NCBI GenBank assembly: GCA_963841105.1
Contig: CAWJCB010000034.1
Coordinates: forward strand, 310,001-374,000
DNA length: 64,000 nt
From: VAZQ01 sp963841105
GTDB lineage: Bacteria; Pseudomonadota; Alphaproteobacteria; Rhizobiales; Xanthobacteraceae
Direction: 5' to 3'
Positions 8,097-16,242 of the stretch are shown in pieces. How positions within the stretch are numbered: the first letter of the stretch is position 1; the number at the start of each line of letters is the position of its first letter. The translations under genes and the position numbers were made by a program. The notes below the pieces were generated by a model, which saw only the letters and a list, made by a program, of their open reading frames with translations, was not told where the DNA came from and ran no database searches.

Positions 8097-8672
8097 ATGC
8101 AGTTTAAGGCGCTGGGCCTTTTGAAGGATGCCGGTATACCCGCATTAGACATATTATCTCTGGAGGCTTTCCGAGAGTATCGATTACACAATTCGTCCCT
8201 TTTCCCTCCTGGCTATTTGTTGGATGACTTCCAAGAGCGCTACGGCTCCCTCACCCCGGCTGAGCGCTTGATGGCCTTTACCGTGGAATTAGCAGCTAGG
8301 CACGGCATGCACTCCCCAGTTACTCTCGCAATGCAGTTTCTTGGCTCTGTAAAGACCCTCAGGGATTGTTTGGATGATTCCCAATTTCTCCACGCCATCG
8401 CAATGGCTGAGGTATGGAGAGCGTTTCATTTCGAAATCTTCGGCGAGCACAAGCTCGCCGTCTCAGGCCATAAAGTAAGGGAGGGAGCAAAGCGTGGCGG
8501 ACGACAAAATTCCAGTCGCGACGTTATTATGGCGCGGAAGTTTCAGCAGCGCCGCAACAAATCGGAATTGTCAGATACGGCACTCAAGGTAAAGATCGGT
8601 GCCGAGCACCGCTTGACCAGAAGCGCGGGCATTAACGCGATAAACCGCGGGCTTAAAAAAATCGTCCTCTAA
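8097..8672 (+). CDS. Hypothetical protein of the integrative element
   Basis: 191 residues, not assigned to a family. The N-terminal half is mixed alpha-helical (DILSLEAFREYRLHNSSLFPPGYLLDDFQERYGSL begins it) and the C-terminal third is strongly basic (REGAKRGGRQNSSRDVIMARKFQQRRNKSE), suggesting nucleic-acid contact. The frame stays open and protein-like for about 40 codons before the ATG at 8097 but has no usual start codon there, so the true start may lie upstream past a frameshift. Confidence 0.55.
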   Translation: MQFKALGLLKDAGIPALDILSLEAFREYRLHNSSLFPPGYLLDDFQERYGSLTPAERLMAFTVELAARHGMHSPVTLAMQFLGSVKTLRDCLDDSQFLHAIAMAEVWRAFHFEIFGEHKLAVSGHKVREGAKRGGRQNSSRDVIMARKFQQRRNKSELSDTALKVKIGAEHRLTRSAGINAINRGLKKIVL

Positions 8673-8707
8673 CCGGCGAACAGGACACTCCAAACCTGTT
8701 ATCTGCA

Positions 8708-8745
8708 TTCCGAAAGTTGCCGCATGTGGCAACTCACTTTCGGAA
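8708..8745. promoter_or_regulatory. Long hyphenated palindrome upstream of HTH gene
   Basis: TTCCGAAAGT (8708-8717) mirrors ACTTTCGGAA (8736-8745), with inner arms TTGCC and GGCAA around a short centre. It lies 9 bp before the start of the small HTH gene below, so it could be an operator for that protein, a replication iteron-like site, or a terminator for the upstream gene. Confidence 0.4.
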
Positions 8746-8753
8746 AACGCAGC

Positions 8754-9000
8754 ATGTCGAAAGCCTACCTGACGCGAGCCGAGCTTCGCAGAGTTTCTCA
8801 GTGAGAACGGCTATCCAATCTCGGTAAGCACCCTCGCCAAGCTAGGAATGCCTTCCCGTAATGAAGGTCCGCCATATGCGGGCTTCTGGGGCAACCGGGC
8901 GCTCTATGATCCCGAAAAGGCGCTGACGTGGGCTCAGCGACGATTTCGAACCAATTGGAGATCGGCGGCAGAGCCCGTGACGGACCGTCCCATGGCCTAA
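8754..9000 (+). pseudogene. Small HTH/excisionase-like DNA-binding protein, frameshifted
   Basis: Starts MSKAYLTRAEL, then needs a shift near 8790 (one extra base, or two missing) to continue as EFLSENGYPISVSTLAKL and on to a C-terminus ending TDRPMA. The fused reading of about 80 residues is typical of small MerR-like/excisionase HTH proteins of rhizobial integrative elements, with the conserved GNRALYDPEKALTWAQ block. As read, the first frame stops after 16 codons. It could be a real lesion or a sequencing error. Confidence 0.6.
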
Positions 9001-9007
9001 AATGCAG

Positions 9008-9034
9008 AACCCCGTCGGCTTGGCCAACGGGGTT
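9008..9034. terminator. Hairpin after the HTH gene, possible terminator
   Basis: AACCCCGT (9008-9015) pairs with ACGGGGTT (9027-9034) around an 11-nt loop, just after the HTH gene stop. There is no T-run on either side, so this may be an ordinary hairpin. Confidence 0.3.
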
Positions 9035-9166
9035 CCGGAATTAAAAGCGTTACGTGGCAGTGACGCGGAACATTCTGGTCCCCTGTGCCGAAAATATCAA
9101 GGGATTAGCGCCGGAATTAATTCCGGGAGAGGCGCGTTATGACTCGGGCGCCTCCCGAATTGGCGA

Positions 9167-9394
9167 ATGGCGCCAAGCCCCACGCGTATTCGCCATTTGG
9201 CCGGAATGCTTCATGAGCTTGGGCCACGTCCCATAGCCGAGCTCCTTTTGGAGGTCGCGGCCGGCGCTGACTTATGGAGGCGCCTGGAACGCTTTTGCCT
9301 CCTTGACCCCAATATTGTCCGCGCCCTTGGCGCTGATCGAATGCCGCCACGAGTAATGCTCGTTTTCAGCCGAGACCACAATGATGGACATTAG
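9167..9394 (+). CDS. Small hypothetical protein ahead of the primase gene
   Basis: 75 residues, mainly helical in the middle (IAELLLEVAAGADLWRRLERFCLLDPNIVRALGADR). It overlaps the start of the primase-helicase gene by 14 bp, so translation may be coupled. No recognised family; position and overlap support it as a real element gene. Confidence 0.5.
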   Translation: MAPSPTRIRHLAGMLHELGPRPIAELLLEVAAGADLWRRLERFCLLDPNIVRALGADRMPPRVMLVFSRDHNDGH

Positions 9395-11954
9395 AGCGCT
9401 CGCGCGTGTCATGGGCGGCAACGTGCAGGGTCAGGCGGCCATTGTCCCCGGACCAGGACACGCGCCGCAAGATAGATCGCTGCGAGTCTTCGCCGATCCA
9501 GATGCTCCGGATGGTTTTCGCGTCCATTCGTTTGCCGACGATGATCCAATCCAATGCCGCGATTACGTTCGGGAAAAAATGGGCCTGCCGCCGTGGCAGC
9601 CGAGCAAGCAACACCACAGCAATAGATTTAATGGGAATTCCAAGACGAACGGCACGCGTCCGGATAACGGCGCCCAGACGGCACAACAGGCCGGCCCCGT
9701 CGTGCAAGAGATGCAACAGCCGTGCGACCTGGCACTGCCGAACCGTACGCCACCGGATGCCGCGGGCAAGCCGAAATTCCATCTCTGGGGCGATGATGGT
9801 CCGCCGCGGCTTGGCAATGAAGCCCGGCGACATGTCTATCGCCGTGATGGCGCTCCCGTTCGGATCAAGGTCAAGAATGCCCCCAATAGTGGTGGTCCGG
9901 CGTTCGTCAACTGGTATCGCGTTCGCAATGGTGACGCGACCGGATGGCAGGCGAAAAAGCCGGACACTTTTCGAGACGTTCCCTACTTCTGGTCAATCAA
10001 TCCATTTGATCGCGAGCTGGCGGGTGATTTACTCTTTTGGCCAGAGGGCGAAAAGGACTGCGACACTCTCGGCAACAAAAACATTCCCGCTTTCACTTTT
10101 GGCGGCTGCGGTGATGGCCTGCCGAATACAGCAGCCGAATTTCTTTCTGGCCGTCACATTATAATCTTGGCCGACAATGATGCCCCAGGCCGCGTTCATG
10201 CCGAGAAAAAGGCGGCGCTTGCGCATAATGCTGGGGCGGCTTCCGTTCGCGTTGTGCATTTCCTCGAGCTGCCAGGGCACCACGATGTGACCGACTTTTT
10301 CCAGGCCGGCGGCACGGTGGAGGAATTGACGCAACGCGCCGAGGCAGCGCCGATTTGGTGTCCGTCGAGTACCACATCTGAGGCTGCAGATGCATGGGAC
10401 GATCCAGACTGGTCATTGCTAGACGAGCGGCGTGGCACTTTACCGGAATTTTTAATCAAAGCATTCGATAAGCCGTGGCAGGAATGGGTGGAACTTGCTG
10501 CGCATGGCGCGGGGGTGACTCCCGGTCATGTGGCTGTTCCGTTGATCGCGATTGCATCTAGCCTCATTGGGTCCGCTCGTCGGGTTCAAGCATCGCGATC
10601 ATGGACCGAGCCGATGACTCTATGGGCCGCAGTGGTGGGATTTTCAGGCACCGGCAAGACGCCAGGAATTGACGTTACAAAACGAGCGCTTGCTCGTATC
10701 GAGCGTATACGAAAGGACAAGCTGGCCGAGCTCCAAAGGCAGCATGAGACGCGCGCCGAGGCTGCAAAGGCCGCACACAAAAAGTGGAAAAAGGACGTCG
10801 AGGAGGCAATAGCAGCCGGGATGCCGGCGCCGCCACGCCCGGCAGATGGCGCGAACATCAGCGAATTCGTGGCGCCGCGGCTTTACATCTCAGATGCGAC
10901 GATCGAACGCATTGCAGCGCTGTTACAAGCGCAGCCGCGCGGGATGTTGGTCATCTGTGATGAACTTGCCGGGTTGTTTCTCAATATGGGCCGCTACTCG
11001 AACGGATCGGATCGAGAGTTTTGGTTAGAGGCATGGAACGGGAAACACTTTGTGGTCGAAAGAATGGGCCGCCCGGCTATTACTCTGGACAATCTGCTTG
11101 TCGGTATCACCGGCGGTCTGCAGCCCGATAAGCTTGCGCGATCTTTCGAAGGTGATGCAGATGGAATGTATGCACGCGTTTGTTTCGCGTGGCCCCAGGA
11201 ACCGTCTTACAAGCCGCTCACAAACGACGTAGCGGAAATCGAGCCGGAGATCATAAACGCTCTGTGCCGCCTCATTGACTTGGAAGCAGGCAACGCGGAC
11301 GAATTCGCTCCCCGCAATATTCCGCTATCACCTGAGGCGCTGGCAACCTTTGAACAGTTTCGGCAGTTCCTGCACGCCCGCAAAGGAGCGCTAGACGGCC
11401 GCGAGCGCGAGTGGTGGGCCAAAGGCCCAAGCCATGTGCTGCGGCTCTCGGGTACGCTCGCCTACCTGGCATGGTCGATTGTGGGGGGCCCTGAACCGGA
11501 GCGAGTTGACCATAAATCCATGGAGGCCGCCGTCGATCTGTGGTGTGAATTTTTCTGGCCTCACAGCCGAGCCGCCTTGCGGCAGATCGGATTGAGCGAG
11601 CGCCATACCAACGCCCGGCGAGTATTGCGATGGGTCAAGGGCCACGCAAAGAAAGAAATAGGGGTGAAAGAGGTTCGGCGCGAAGCTCTGAGCCAATCTC
11701 TTGACGCAAATCAGACCGGGCAACTGCTCGATGGCTTGGCGCAATCCGGATGGCTGCGAAAGCATACGGGGAGAACCGGGGGGAGGCCCGTTCATCGTTG
11801 GGCAGTGAATCCGGCACTGTTTGGGGGTGCAGAAAGTGCAGGAAGTGCAGAAAGGTCGTCCATCACCCCAAGCGAGGCCTCAGCTGGGTGGCTTTCTGCA
11901 CTTCCTGCACTTTCTGCACGTCAAGACGGGCATAACCCTGCGGGCGAGCCATGA
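9381..11954 (+). CDS. TOPRIM/DUF3987 primase-helicase-type replication protein
   Basis: 857 residues. The N-terminal primase-associated region reads GFRVHSFADDDPIQCRDYV (residues about 48-66). A TOPRIM-like domain has glutamate in FWPEGEKDCDTL (about 218) and the acidic motif LADNDAPGR (about 263). The C-terminal DUF3987 ATPase domain has Walker A GFSGTGKTP (about 420). Such proteins prime and unwind DNA for autonomous replication of phages, satellites and ICE-like elements. There is an unusual coiled-coil insert rich in Lys/Ala/Glu (about 440-480) after the P-loop. It is the largest gene of the element and its best evidence for a replication module. Confidence 0.85.
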   Translation: MMDIRALARVMGGNVQGQAAIVPGPGHAPQDRSLRVFADPDAPDGFRVHSFADDDPIQCRDYVREKMGLPPWQPSKQHHSNRFNGNSKTNGTRPDNGAQTAQQAGPVVQEMQQPCDLALPNRTPPDAAGKPKFHLWGDDGPPRLGNEARRHVYRRDGAPVRIKVKNAPNSGGPAFVNWYRVRNGDATGWQAKKPDTFRDVPYFWSINPFDRELAGDLLFWPEGEKDCDTLGNKNIPAFTFGGCGDGLPNTAAEFLSGRHIIILADNDAPGRVHAEKKAALAHNAGAASVRVVHFLELPGHHDVTDFFQAGGTVEELTQRAEAAPIWCPSSTTSEAADAWDDPDWSLLDERRGTLPEFLIKAFDKPWQEWVELAAHGAGVTPGHVAVPLIAIASSLIGSARRVQASRSWTEPMTLWAAVVGFSGTGKTPGIDVTKRALARIERIRKDKLAELQRQHETRAEAAKAAHKKWKKDVEEAIAAGMPAPPRPADGANISEFVAPRLYISDATIERIAALLQAQPRGMLVICDELAGLFLNMGRYSNGSDREFWLEAWNGKHFVVERMGRPAITLDNLLVGITGGLQPDKLARSFEGDADGMYARVCFAWPQEPSYKPLTNDVAEIEPEIINALCRLIDLEAGNADEFAPRNIPLSPEALATFEQFRQFLHARKGALDGREREWWAKGPSHVLRLSGTLAYLAWSIVGGPEPERVDHKSMEAAVDLWCEFFWPHSRAALRQIGLSERHTNARRVLRWVKGHAKKEIGVKEVRREALSQSLDANQTGQLLDGLAQSGWLRKHTGRTGGRPVHRWAVNPALFGGAESAGSAERSSITPSEASAGWLSALPALSARQDGHNPAGEP

Positions 11955-12114
11955 GGGCTCCGCCCACCCCCGCGTTCATCGAACCGGGACACCAGGGCGG
12001 CCCTTGGTTAAGCCGGGAAGGGGGCCGGGCATGTCTAGGCGGTCCTTATTCCTGCCTTTGGTGCCGATAAGTACAATTCTCGGTAGTAAAGCTCCGAACG
12101 GGGATTGCCGTGTT

Positions 12115-12399
12115 TTGGTGCCCTTCGACAAGCGGGAGGGGATGACGCTGGCCCAAGCTGCCGACAAGGCCGGCAAGTCGGAGAGCACGCTTCGGAACTG
12201 GTGCGTGGATTACGCGATCGGCCGTCGCGTCGGCGGGGGTGTCTGGACGGTAAGTCGGGTTGCCCTCGCCATGCACCTCGACGGCGATCGCAGCGCGCTC
12301 GCGGCTTACCTGAATGGTGACCGGTCAGGAGATTCGGTCACGGCCTATTTCCTCCGTTTCCACCTGGGCGCACTGATCAAGGAATTTCAGCTCAGCTAG
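12115..12399 (+). CDS. Small helix-turn-helix protein
   Basis: About 94 residues with a MerR/phage-type HTH (MTLAQAADKAGKSESTLRNW) followed by YAIGRRVGGGVWTVSRVALAM, which includes a wing-like turn. Related proteins in rhizobial islands begin shortly before VPFDKREGMTLAQAA, so I place the start at TTG 12115 (GTG 12118 is also possible). An ATG at 12031 behind GGAAGGGGG would add 28 residues. The last 21 codons lie in the 68-bp direct repeat, so the C-terminus (TAYFLRFHLGALIKEFQLS) may have been altered by a recombination event. Confidence 0.6.
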   Translation: MVPFDKREGMTLAQAADKAGKSESTLRNWCVDYAIGRRVGGGVWTVSRVALAMHLDGDRSALAAYLNGDRSGDSVTAYFLRFHLGALIKEFQLS

Positions 12400-12402
12400 A
12401 GC
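12335..12402. repeat. 68-bp exact direct repeat, left copy
   Basis: Identical over all 68 bases to 15055-15122. It covers the last 21 codons and stop of the small HTH gene. The segment between the copies (2.65 kb) holds one small conserved gene and the exosortase cassette. Confidence 0.9.
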
Positions 12403-12563
12403 TTGCGTGCTGCACCGCGACCGGTTTGATGTTGCGACGTTTTCTACATACTCGGCACTGAATAGGGCGTAGACTCCCTTCCATCATCGGCAGTGGCATT
12501 GAGCCAGGCGCCGGTGGCTGAGAGACCGATTGCGCTCCCGCCTGAAGGGATGGGAGTGGTCAA

Positions 12564-12818
12564 ATGCGCGAGTTTCTCAACGCTCACTCGGGGCTGTTTG
12601 GCCCCGATCAGGTCCGAGCTCTGGTCGCTGCGTTCGACACAGCATGGGAGTCCGTTCAGACCAGCGCGGTCATATTTGATGCGGACGATAGGACTGAGAC
12701 CGCATGGCTGATACTCGCCAAGCATATGATTGAGGCCGCCAAGCAAGGCGAGCATGACGAAGGTCGGCTATGCGACGGCGCTCTTGCGGCCTTCAACTCG
12801 ATGAAAGATTTCCAGTGA
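12564..12818 (+). CDS. Conserved rhizobial small hypothetical protein
   Basis: 84 residues, helical: MREFLNAHSGLFGPDQVRAL, AFDTAWESV, TAWLILAKHMIEAAKQGEHDEGRLCDGAL. Near-identical patterns are, from memory, common in Bradyrhizobium genomes as small proteins of unknown function. The ATG follows GGGAGTGGTCAA. No membrane segment. The 240 bp between it and the next (minus-strand) gene holds nothing I recognise. Confidence 0.7.
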   Translation: MREFLNAHSGLFGPDQVRALVAAFDTAWESVQTSAVIFDADDRTETAWLILAKHMIEAAKQGEHDEGRLCDGALAAFNSMKDFQ

Positions 12819-13059
12819 TCCGTGCAACCTAAAAAGAACCCGAACGCGCCAGCAGTGAAGCAGTGAAGCGTGAAAGCTGAGGAAGACTGCGGGGAGGCTT
12901 GGCGCAAGCACCTTGCGTATTCGAAACTCTTCCTGCAGTGGAGGTGGAATGAACAGGTTGTCCCCGAGCGTACAAAGATTGTTGATGATCTCTCTATCGC
13001 AATAAGCGTTCGCAAAGCGGTGGCAGTGGTACCCACCCGATGTTCGACGCCCATCGCAT

Positions 13060-13548
13060 TTATGGAGCCAACTCTGCAAGCTCCTTCCACTGCAACGCAT
13101 CAAGGTAGCAATCAGTGGAAGCGATCACTTCAAGGATCGCACTCGAGTCGGCCTCGAACCCCAGCTTTTGCTTGAGGCGAGTCCAATAGTGGCTCAATGC
13201 TGGACTTTTGATGCCACTAGGTAGTTTCGCATAAACCACACCTTTGAAAACGAAGAAAAGTCGGCCGTCTGCACCCACTGGATTGATGCGGTCGCGGTTA
13301 TACCCTTGAGGGACCAACTCCCTGATCTCCAAGCGACAATCCGCTGAACTTGCAACAATCGGTCGGACCTGCATCGAATCGGGCCTGCCATTAAGTTCAA
13401 ATCCATGCGGGGTCAGAAAAGCGATGACCGAGTTCTGTAGAGCAGGATGGTCGTGCGCCTTTGCAGTGTCGTGAACCATTGCCTTGGCAGACAAAGTCAA
13501 CATGAGCATCAGAGTAAACAATATCTTAGGCACGAGCGAAAATCTCAC
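13060..13548 (-). CDS. Secreted exosortase-associated protein of unknown function
   Basis: 162 residues with a Sec signal peptide (basic start MRFSLVPK, hydrophobic core, cleavage after about residue 23). The mature part contains two cysteines well apart (SADCRLEI and STDCYLDA) and a conserved-looking core GADGRLFFVFKGVVYAKLP. It is last gene of a minus-strand cassette and overlaps the exosortase gene by 23 bp, so the two are probably co-translated. It could assist the exosortase or be matured with it; it is not the EpsI family as far as I can see and has no C-terminal sorting signal. Confidence 0.65.
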   Translation of the reverse strand: MRFSLVPKILFTLMLMLTLSAKAMVHDTAKAHDHPALQNSVIAFLTPHGFELNGRPDSMQVRPIVASSADCRLEIRELVPQGYNRDRINPVGADGRLFFVFKGVVYAKLPSGIKSPALSHYWTRLKQKLGFEADSSAILEVIASTDCYLDALQWKELAELAP

Positions 13549-14419
13549 GTCGAACTCCTAGCAGGCAGATTCCTATGATAAGACTTAACGACACCAAATC
13601 TGCGACGGTCGAGCCGATCGAGCCATGGATGGTGTCAAAGTGTTCCCTAAAAAGCCCGATCAAGGCCAGTCTGGTTACATTCGCCCCAAGGACGGAAAAG
13701 CCAGCGAGCAGACACCAACCAGTATCTTTTGGGGACCACTTAGGTTTGAGGTACTGGCTAATCGCCATCCATGCAAGAAAGGCGACCGACATGTTATGAA
13801 AAGAGGAACAGGCTGGAAAAATCTGGAAGGTGGCAGTTCCATCGGCGAACTTGACAACATTCCCGATGCGTTCCGTTCCGATGAGGTTTGACACGAATAC
13901 GGCATCTGTCCACATGAAGGGTTGGGCGAATGCGTGCAGCACCAGCGGGCCCCAGCACATCGGGATCGTGAGGGTAAAAAAGATGAGTCCGCCTCGTCTC
14001 ATTCCGGAACCCGACGGCGACACCCAGATCACGTAAACGGCTGCTACATCTAGGCCGAGCCAGTTCAATTCCTTCAGCGGAACGGCGACAAGCAACAAGA
14101 CGATAGAGCCGAGTAAAATATCAGCAGCCCTGACTTCCTCCTTCTCAGTTGTTCGCAACACCAAGGAAAGCGCTGCGGCGCAGGCGAACCAGACGACAGC
14201 ACTCACACTGACAAAGGTGGTCACCGCTGCCGCTAAAATCCCGAGAATGGTCAAGTTCTCAAGTACTCGAGTAGCTAAGCAATTCAGCAGAGCTAGACTG
14301 AACAGGGCCGAGAAAAATTGATTGCGGCTCACCGAGCTCTGTACTGCCCAGAGGACGCTCGCAGTGCCATCAAATTCTCGGGCTGGTACAGCGTGATCGT
14401 TGGTTTCGATGCACGTCAT
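13526..14419 (-). CDS. Exosortase/archaeosortase family membrane protease-transpeptidase
   Basis: A 297-residue multi-pass membrane protein. The exosortase catalytic triad is visible: Cys204 in FPACSSFHNM, Arg250 in GANVTRLALIG and His265 in HFDTIHGSIG, each at or beside a membrane helix, in the usual order and spacing. Exosortases cleave a C-terminal sorting signal (PEP-CTERM-like) and pass the protein to the outer surface. The next gene upstream encodes a tiny protein that is almost entirely such a signal, and downstream is a secreted partner. No polysaccharide gene cluster, the usual company of exosortases, is present. Confidence 0.8.
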   Translation of the reverse strand: MTCIETNDHAVPAREFDGTASVLWAVQSSVSRNQFFSALFSLALLNCLATRVLENLTILGILAAAVTTFVSVSAVVWFACAAALSLVLRTTEKEEVRAADILLGSIVLLLVAVPLKELNWLGLDVAAVYVIWVSPSGSGMRRGGLIFFTLTIPMCWGPLVLHAFAQPFMWTDAVFVSNLIGTERIGNVVKFADGTATFQIFPACSSFHNMSVAFLAWMAISQYLKPKWSPKDTGWCLLAGFSVLGANVTRLALIGLFREHFDTIHGSIGSTVADLVSLSLIIGICLLGVRREIFARA

Positions 14420-14465
14420 AGCTCGTTCCGGCAGGCCATCATGCTTGCACCGGCACTGCGTGCTA

Positions 14466-14588
14466 TCAATCGGTCACGCTTTGATTACGCAACTTGCGCG
14501 ATAGCCAAACCGCTCCACAGACCGCGCCCAGAACTATGAGACCGGGCAGTCCCGCGCCTAGCATAGTGAATGGCACAGCAAAATTCAT
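14466..14588 (-). CDS. 40-residue micro-protein consisting of an exosortase sorting signal
   Basis: The ATG is preceded by GGGGAG at good spacing. After only about ten residues (MNFAVPFTML) comes GAGLPGLIVLGAVCGAVW, a hydrophobic span followed by the basic cluster SRKLRNQ. This is the tripartite plan of PEP-CTERM-type signals (motif, membrane span, basic end), and the GAGLPGLI block is, from memory, the form seen at C-termini of putative exosortase substrates in Bradyrhizobium. It lies 46 bp upstream of the exosortase gene on the same strand. It could also be just a small membrane protein; the placement argues otherwise. The region from here to 15166, apart from the 68-bp repeat, has no recognisable gene. 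Confidence 0.6.
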   Translation of the reverse strand: MNFAVPFTMLGAGLPGLIVLGAVCGAVWLSRKLRNQSVTD

Positions 14589-15054
14589 GTTAGACACTCC
14601 CCATTTTGGCTCTCTCCTGGAGCGCAGAGCGGATCAACAATTACTAACTACGCCAGAAACTCGTATACACAAGAATTAATCGTAATCGGTGCAATTTTAG
14701 ATAGCTGATGTTACAGAATTGCCACGCAGCACACGACACAAAGACGGCGGGTGGGACGGCAACCGGAACGAGCAGATTGTACGCGACTCCTGTCCGCGGC
14801 CCTCCCAACGTTATTCTATGTAGACTGGTGCTCGGGCAAAGGCTTGCGACCGCGTGTTGATCGAAAGAATTGGCCCAAAGGACTCGGGAAAGCGCCTTCC
14901 GCCAAGGACTGTCATGCCGCGTCATCTGGCATGAGCACGCGCCGCCACATGTCGGACCTGATGGCGCATTCAAGCTTGCGGCATTCGCGTTCTATCAGGT
15001 CGCGCGAGATTCCCTTCCGGGTCATTGCCGCTGCTTGCTGGCGTAAGGCCGCAG

Positions 15055-15122
15055 CGGTCACGGCCTATTTCCTCCGTTTCCACCTGGGCGCACTGATCAA
15101 GGAATTTCAGCTCAGCTAGAGC
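15055..15122. repeat. 68-bp exact direct repeat, right copy
   Basis: Identical to 12335-12402. Here it lies just before the decayed DNA ligase gene. A reading frame upstream runs into it in the same frame used by the HTH gene, giving the same last 20 residues, which may be chance or a fused duplicate end. Confidence 0.9.
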
Positions 15123-15165
15123 GCTGATTCGACTCTGCTTTCGCCAGACTTTATTAGCCTGCCTT

Positions 15166-15828
15166 ATGTTGCGCCCGCGTACCCTGCCGGCCGGGTTTAT
15201 TGCGCCGTGCCTGCCCTCATCCGCCCCTAAGCCGCCCCGGGTCGAGCTGTGGCTGCACGAGATCAAGCATGACGGGTTCCCGATCATCGGCCGCAAGAGC
15301 GGTGCACGGGTGAGGCTCTATAGCCGGCCCGGCAATGACCTGACGAAGCGCTTCCCGCAATCGTCGAGGCACTGGTACGGCTTCGGCCCCGCTCATGCAC
15401 CATCGATGGCGAAGCGGTCGCCTGCGGTTCTGACGGGATTGCCTGTTTCGAGCTGATCCGGCGCTGGGACACAGACGAAAGCGTGTTCATGTGGGCCTTC
15501 GACCTGATCGAGCTGAACGGCGACGACTTGCGGCGGGACCCGTTGGAGGTCCGCAAGGAAACGCTCGCCCTGATGCTCTCGCGCGCCGGGCCCGGAATCC
15601 GCTTGAACGAGCACCTGGCGCACGAAGATGGCCCGCTTGTTTTCCATCACGCCTGCAAGCTCGGGCTGGAAGGCATCGTGTCGAAGCGCAAGGACTTCGC
15701 GCTACAGTTCCGGCCGCTCGCCACACTGGATCAAGAGCAAGAACCCAAACGCACCTGCCGTAAAGCGGGAAGCCGAAGAGGATTGGGGCCGGTGGCCGTC
15801 CGCAAGGTCGAGACATTCGAGCCGGTGA
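15166..15828 (+). pseudogene. ATP-dependent DNA ligase adenylation domain, decayed
   Basis: Begins GFIAPCLPSSAPKPP and contains the nucleotidyl-transferase motif I lysine in HEIKHDGFPII, then ARVRLYSRPGNDLTKRF. The reading then moves to another frame near 15360 (CTIDGEAVACGSDGIACFEL), a third near 15470 (VFMWAFDLIELNGDDLRRDP and GLEGIVSKRKD), and again near 15700 (SGRSPHWIKSKNPNAPAVK). At least three frame changes make it non-functional. Intact relatives are about 220-300 residues and act in LigD-like end joining or repair. Confidence 0.8.
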
Positions 15829-15830
15829 CC

Positions 15831-16052
15831 ATGGGCCACATCCGCGGCCATGGCTGCCGCGACTTGCTCGTCTACTGCAGCTCGATCAGTTGCAGCCATA
15901 GCGCCACGATGAATGCCGATCACCTATCGGATGATACGCCGATCCGGCCTCTCGGATTGGGCATGGTCTGCACGAAGTGCGGGCATGTCGGCGCCGATGT
16001 CAGGCCAGATTGGAGACCGCATGTCAACAAGCGGCATGTCAGAAGGCGTTGA
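15831..16052 (+). CDS. Small zinc-ribbon-type conserved protein
   Basis: 73 residues starting MGHIRGHGCRDLLVYCSS. Cysteines come in pairs or near-pairs (GCRDLLVYCSSISC, VCTKCG) with a late HVNKRH, consistent with a treble-clef or zinc-ribbon fold. Similar proteins are, from memory, frequent in Bradyrhizobium. It directly follows the ligase remnant, with which it often sits. The start is the first ATG of the conserved block. Confidence 0.6.
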   Translation: MGHIRGHGCRDLLVYCSSISCSHSATMNADHLSDDTPIRPLGLGMVCTKCGHVGADVRPDWRPHVNKRHVRRR

Positions 16053-16170
16053 CGGCGGGATGGAAAGGACTCGCTGGCATCAATGACGAGGCCGCCAAAT
16101 TAGGACACCTTCAGATTCAAATTAGGACAGAATACTCGGAATTAGGATAGTACCCCGTCGTAATTCACCG

Positions 16171-16242
16171 AACCGCCATATACGGACCCGTACGTACGGT
16201 GGTGTGGGAGGGGCGGCGTCGTGAGGCGCCCCCTATCCCGAT
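16171..16242 (+). other. Group II intron 3' end remnant (domains V and VI)
   Basis: A domain V hairpin: ACCGCC pairs with GGTGGT, with an internal bulge and the inner stem TACG-GACC-CGTA. It is followed by a domain VI-like stem with GGGAGGGGCG opposite GCGCCCCCTATCCC, an unpaired A placed as the branch point, and the ending CGAT. The upstream catalytic domains and reverse-transcriptase gene are absent. The flanks carry TTAGGACA-like repeats (16096, 16123, 16141, and inverted at 16255). Otherwise 16053-16593 holds nothing I recognise. Confidence 0.6.

Noticed and set aside
12403..12563. CTGAGA and nearby stems resembling part of a TPP riboswitch
   Set aside because: The second conserved arm of the THI element is missing and the downstream gene has no thiamine link.
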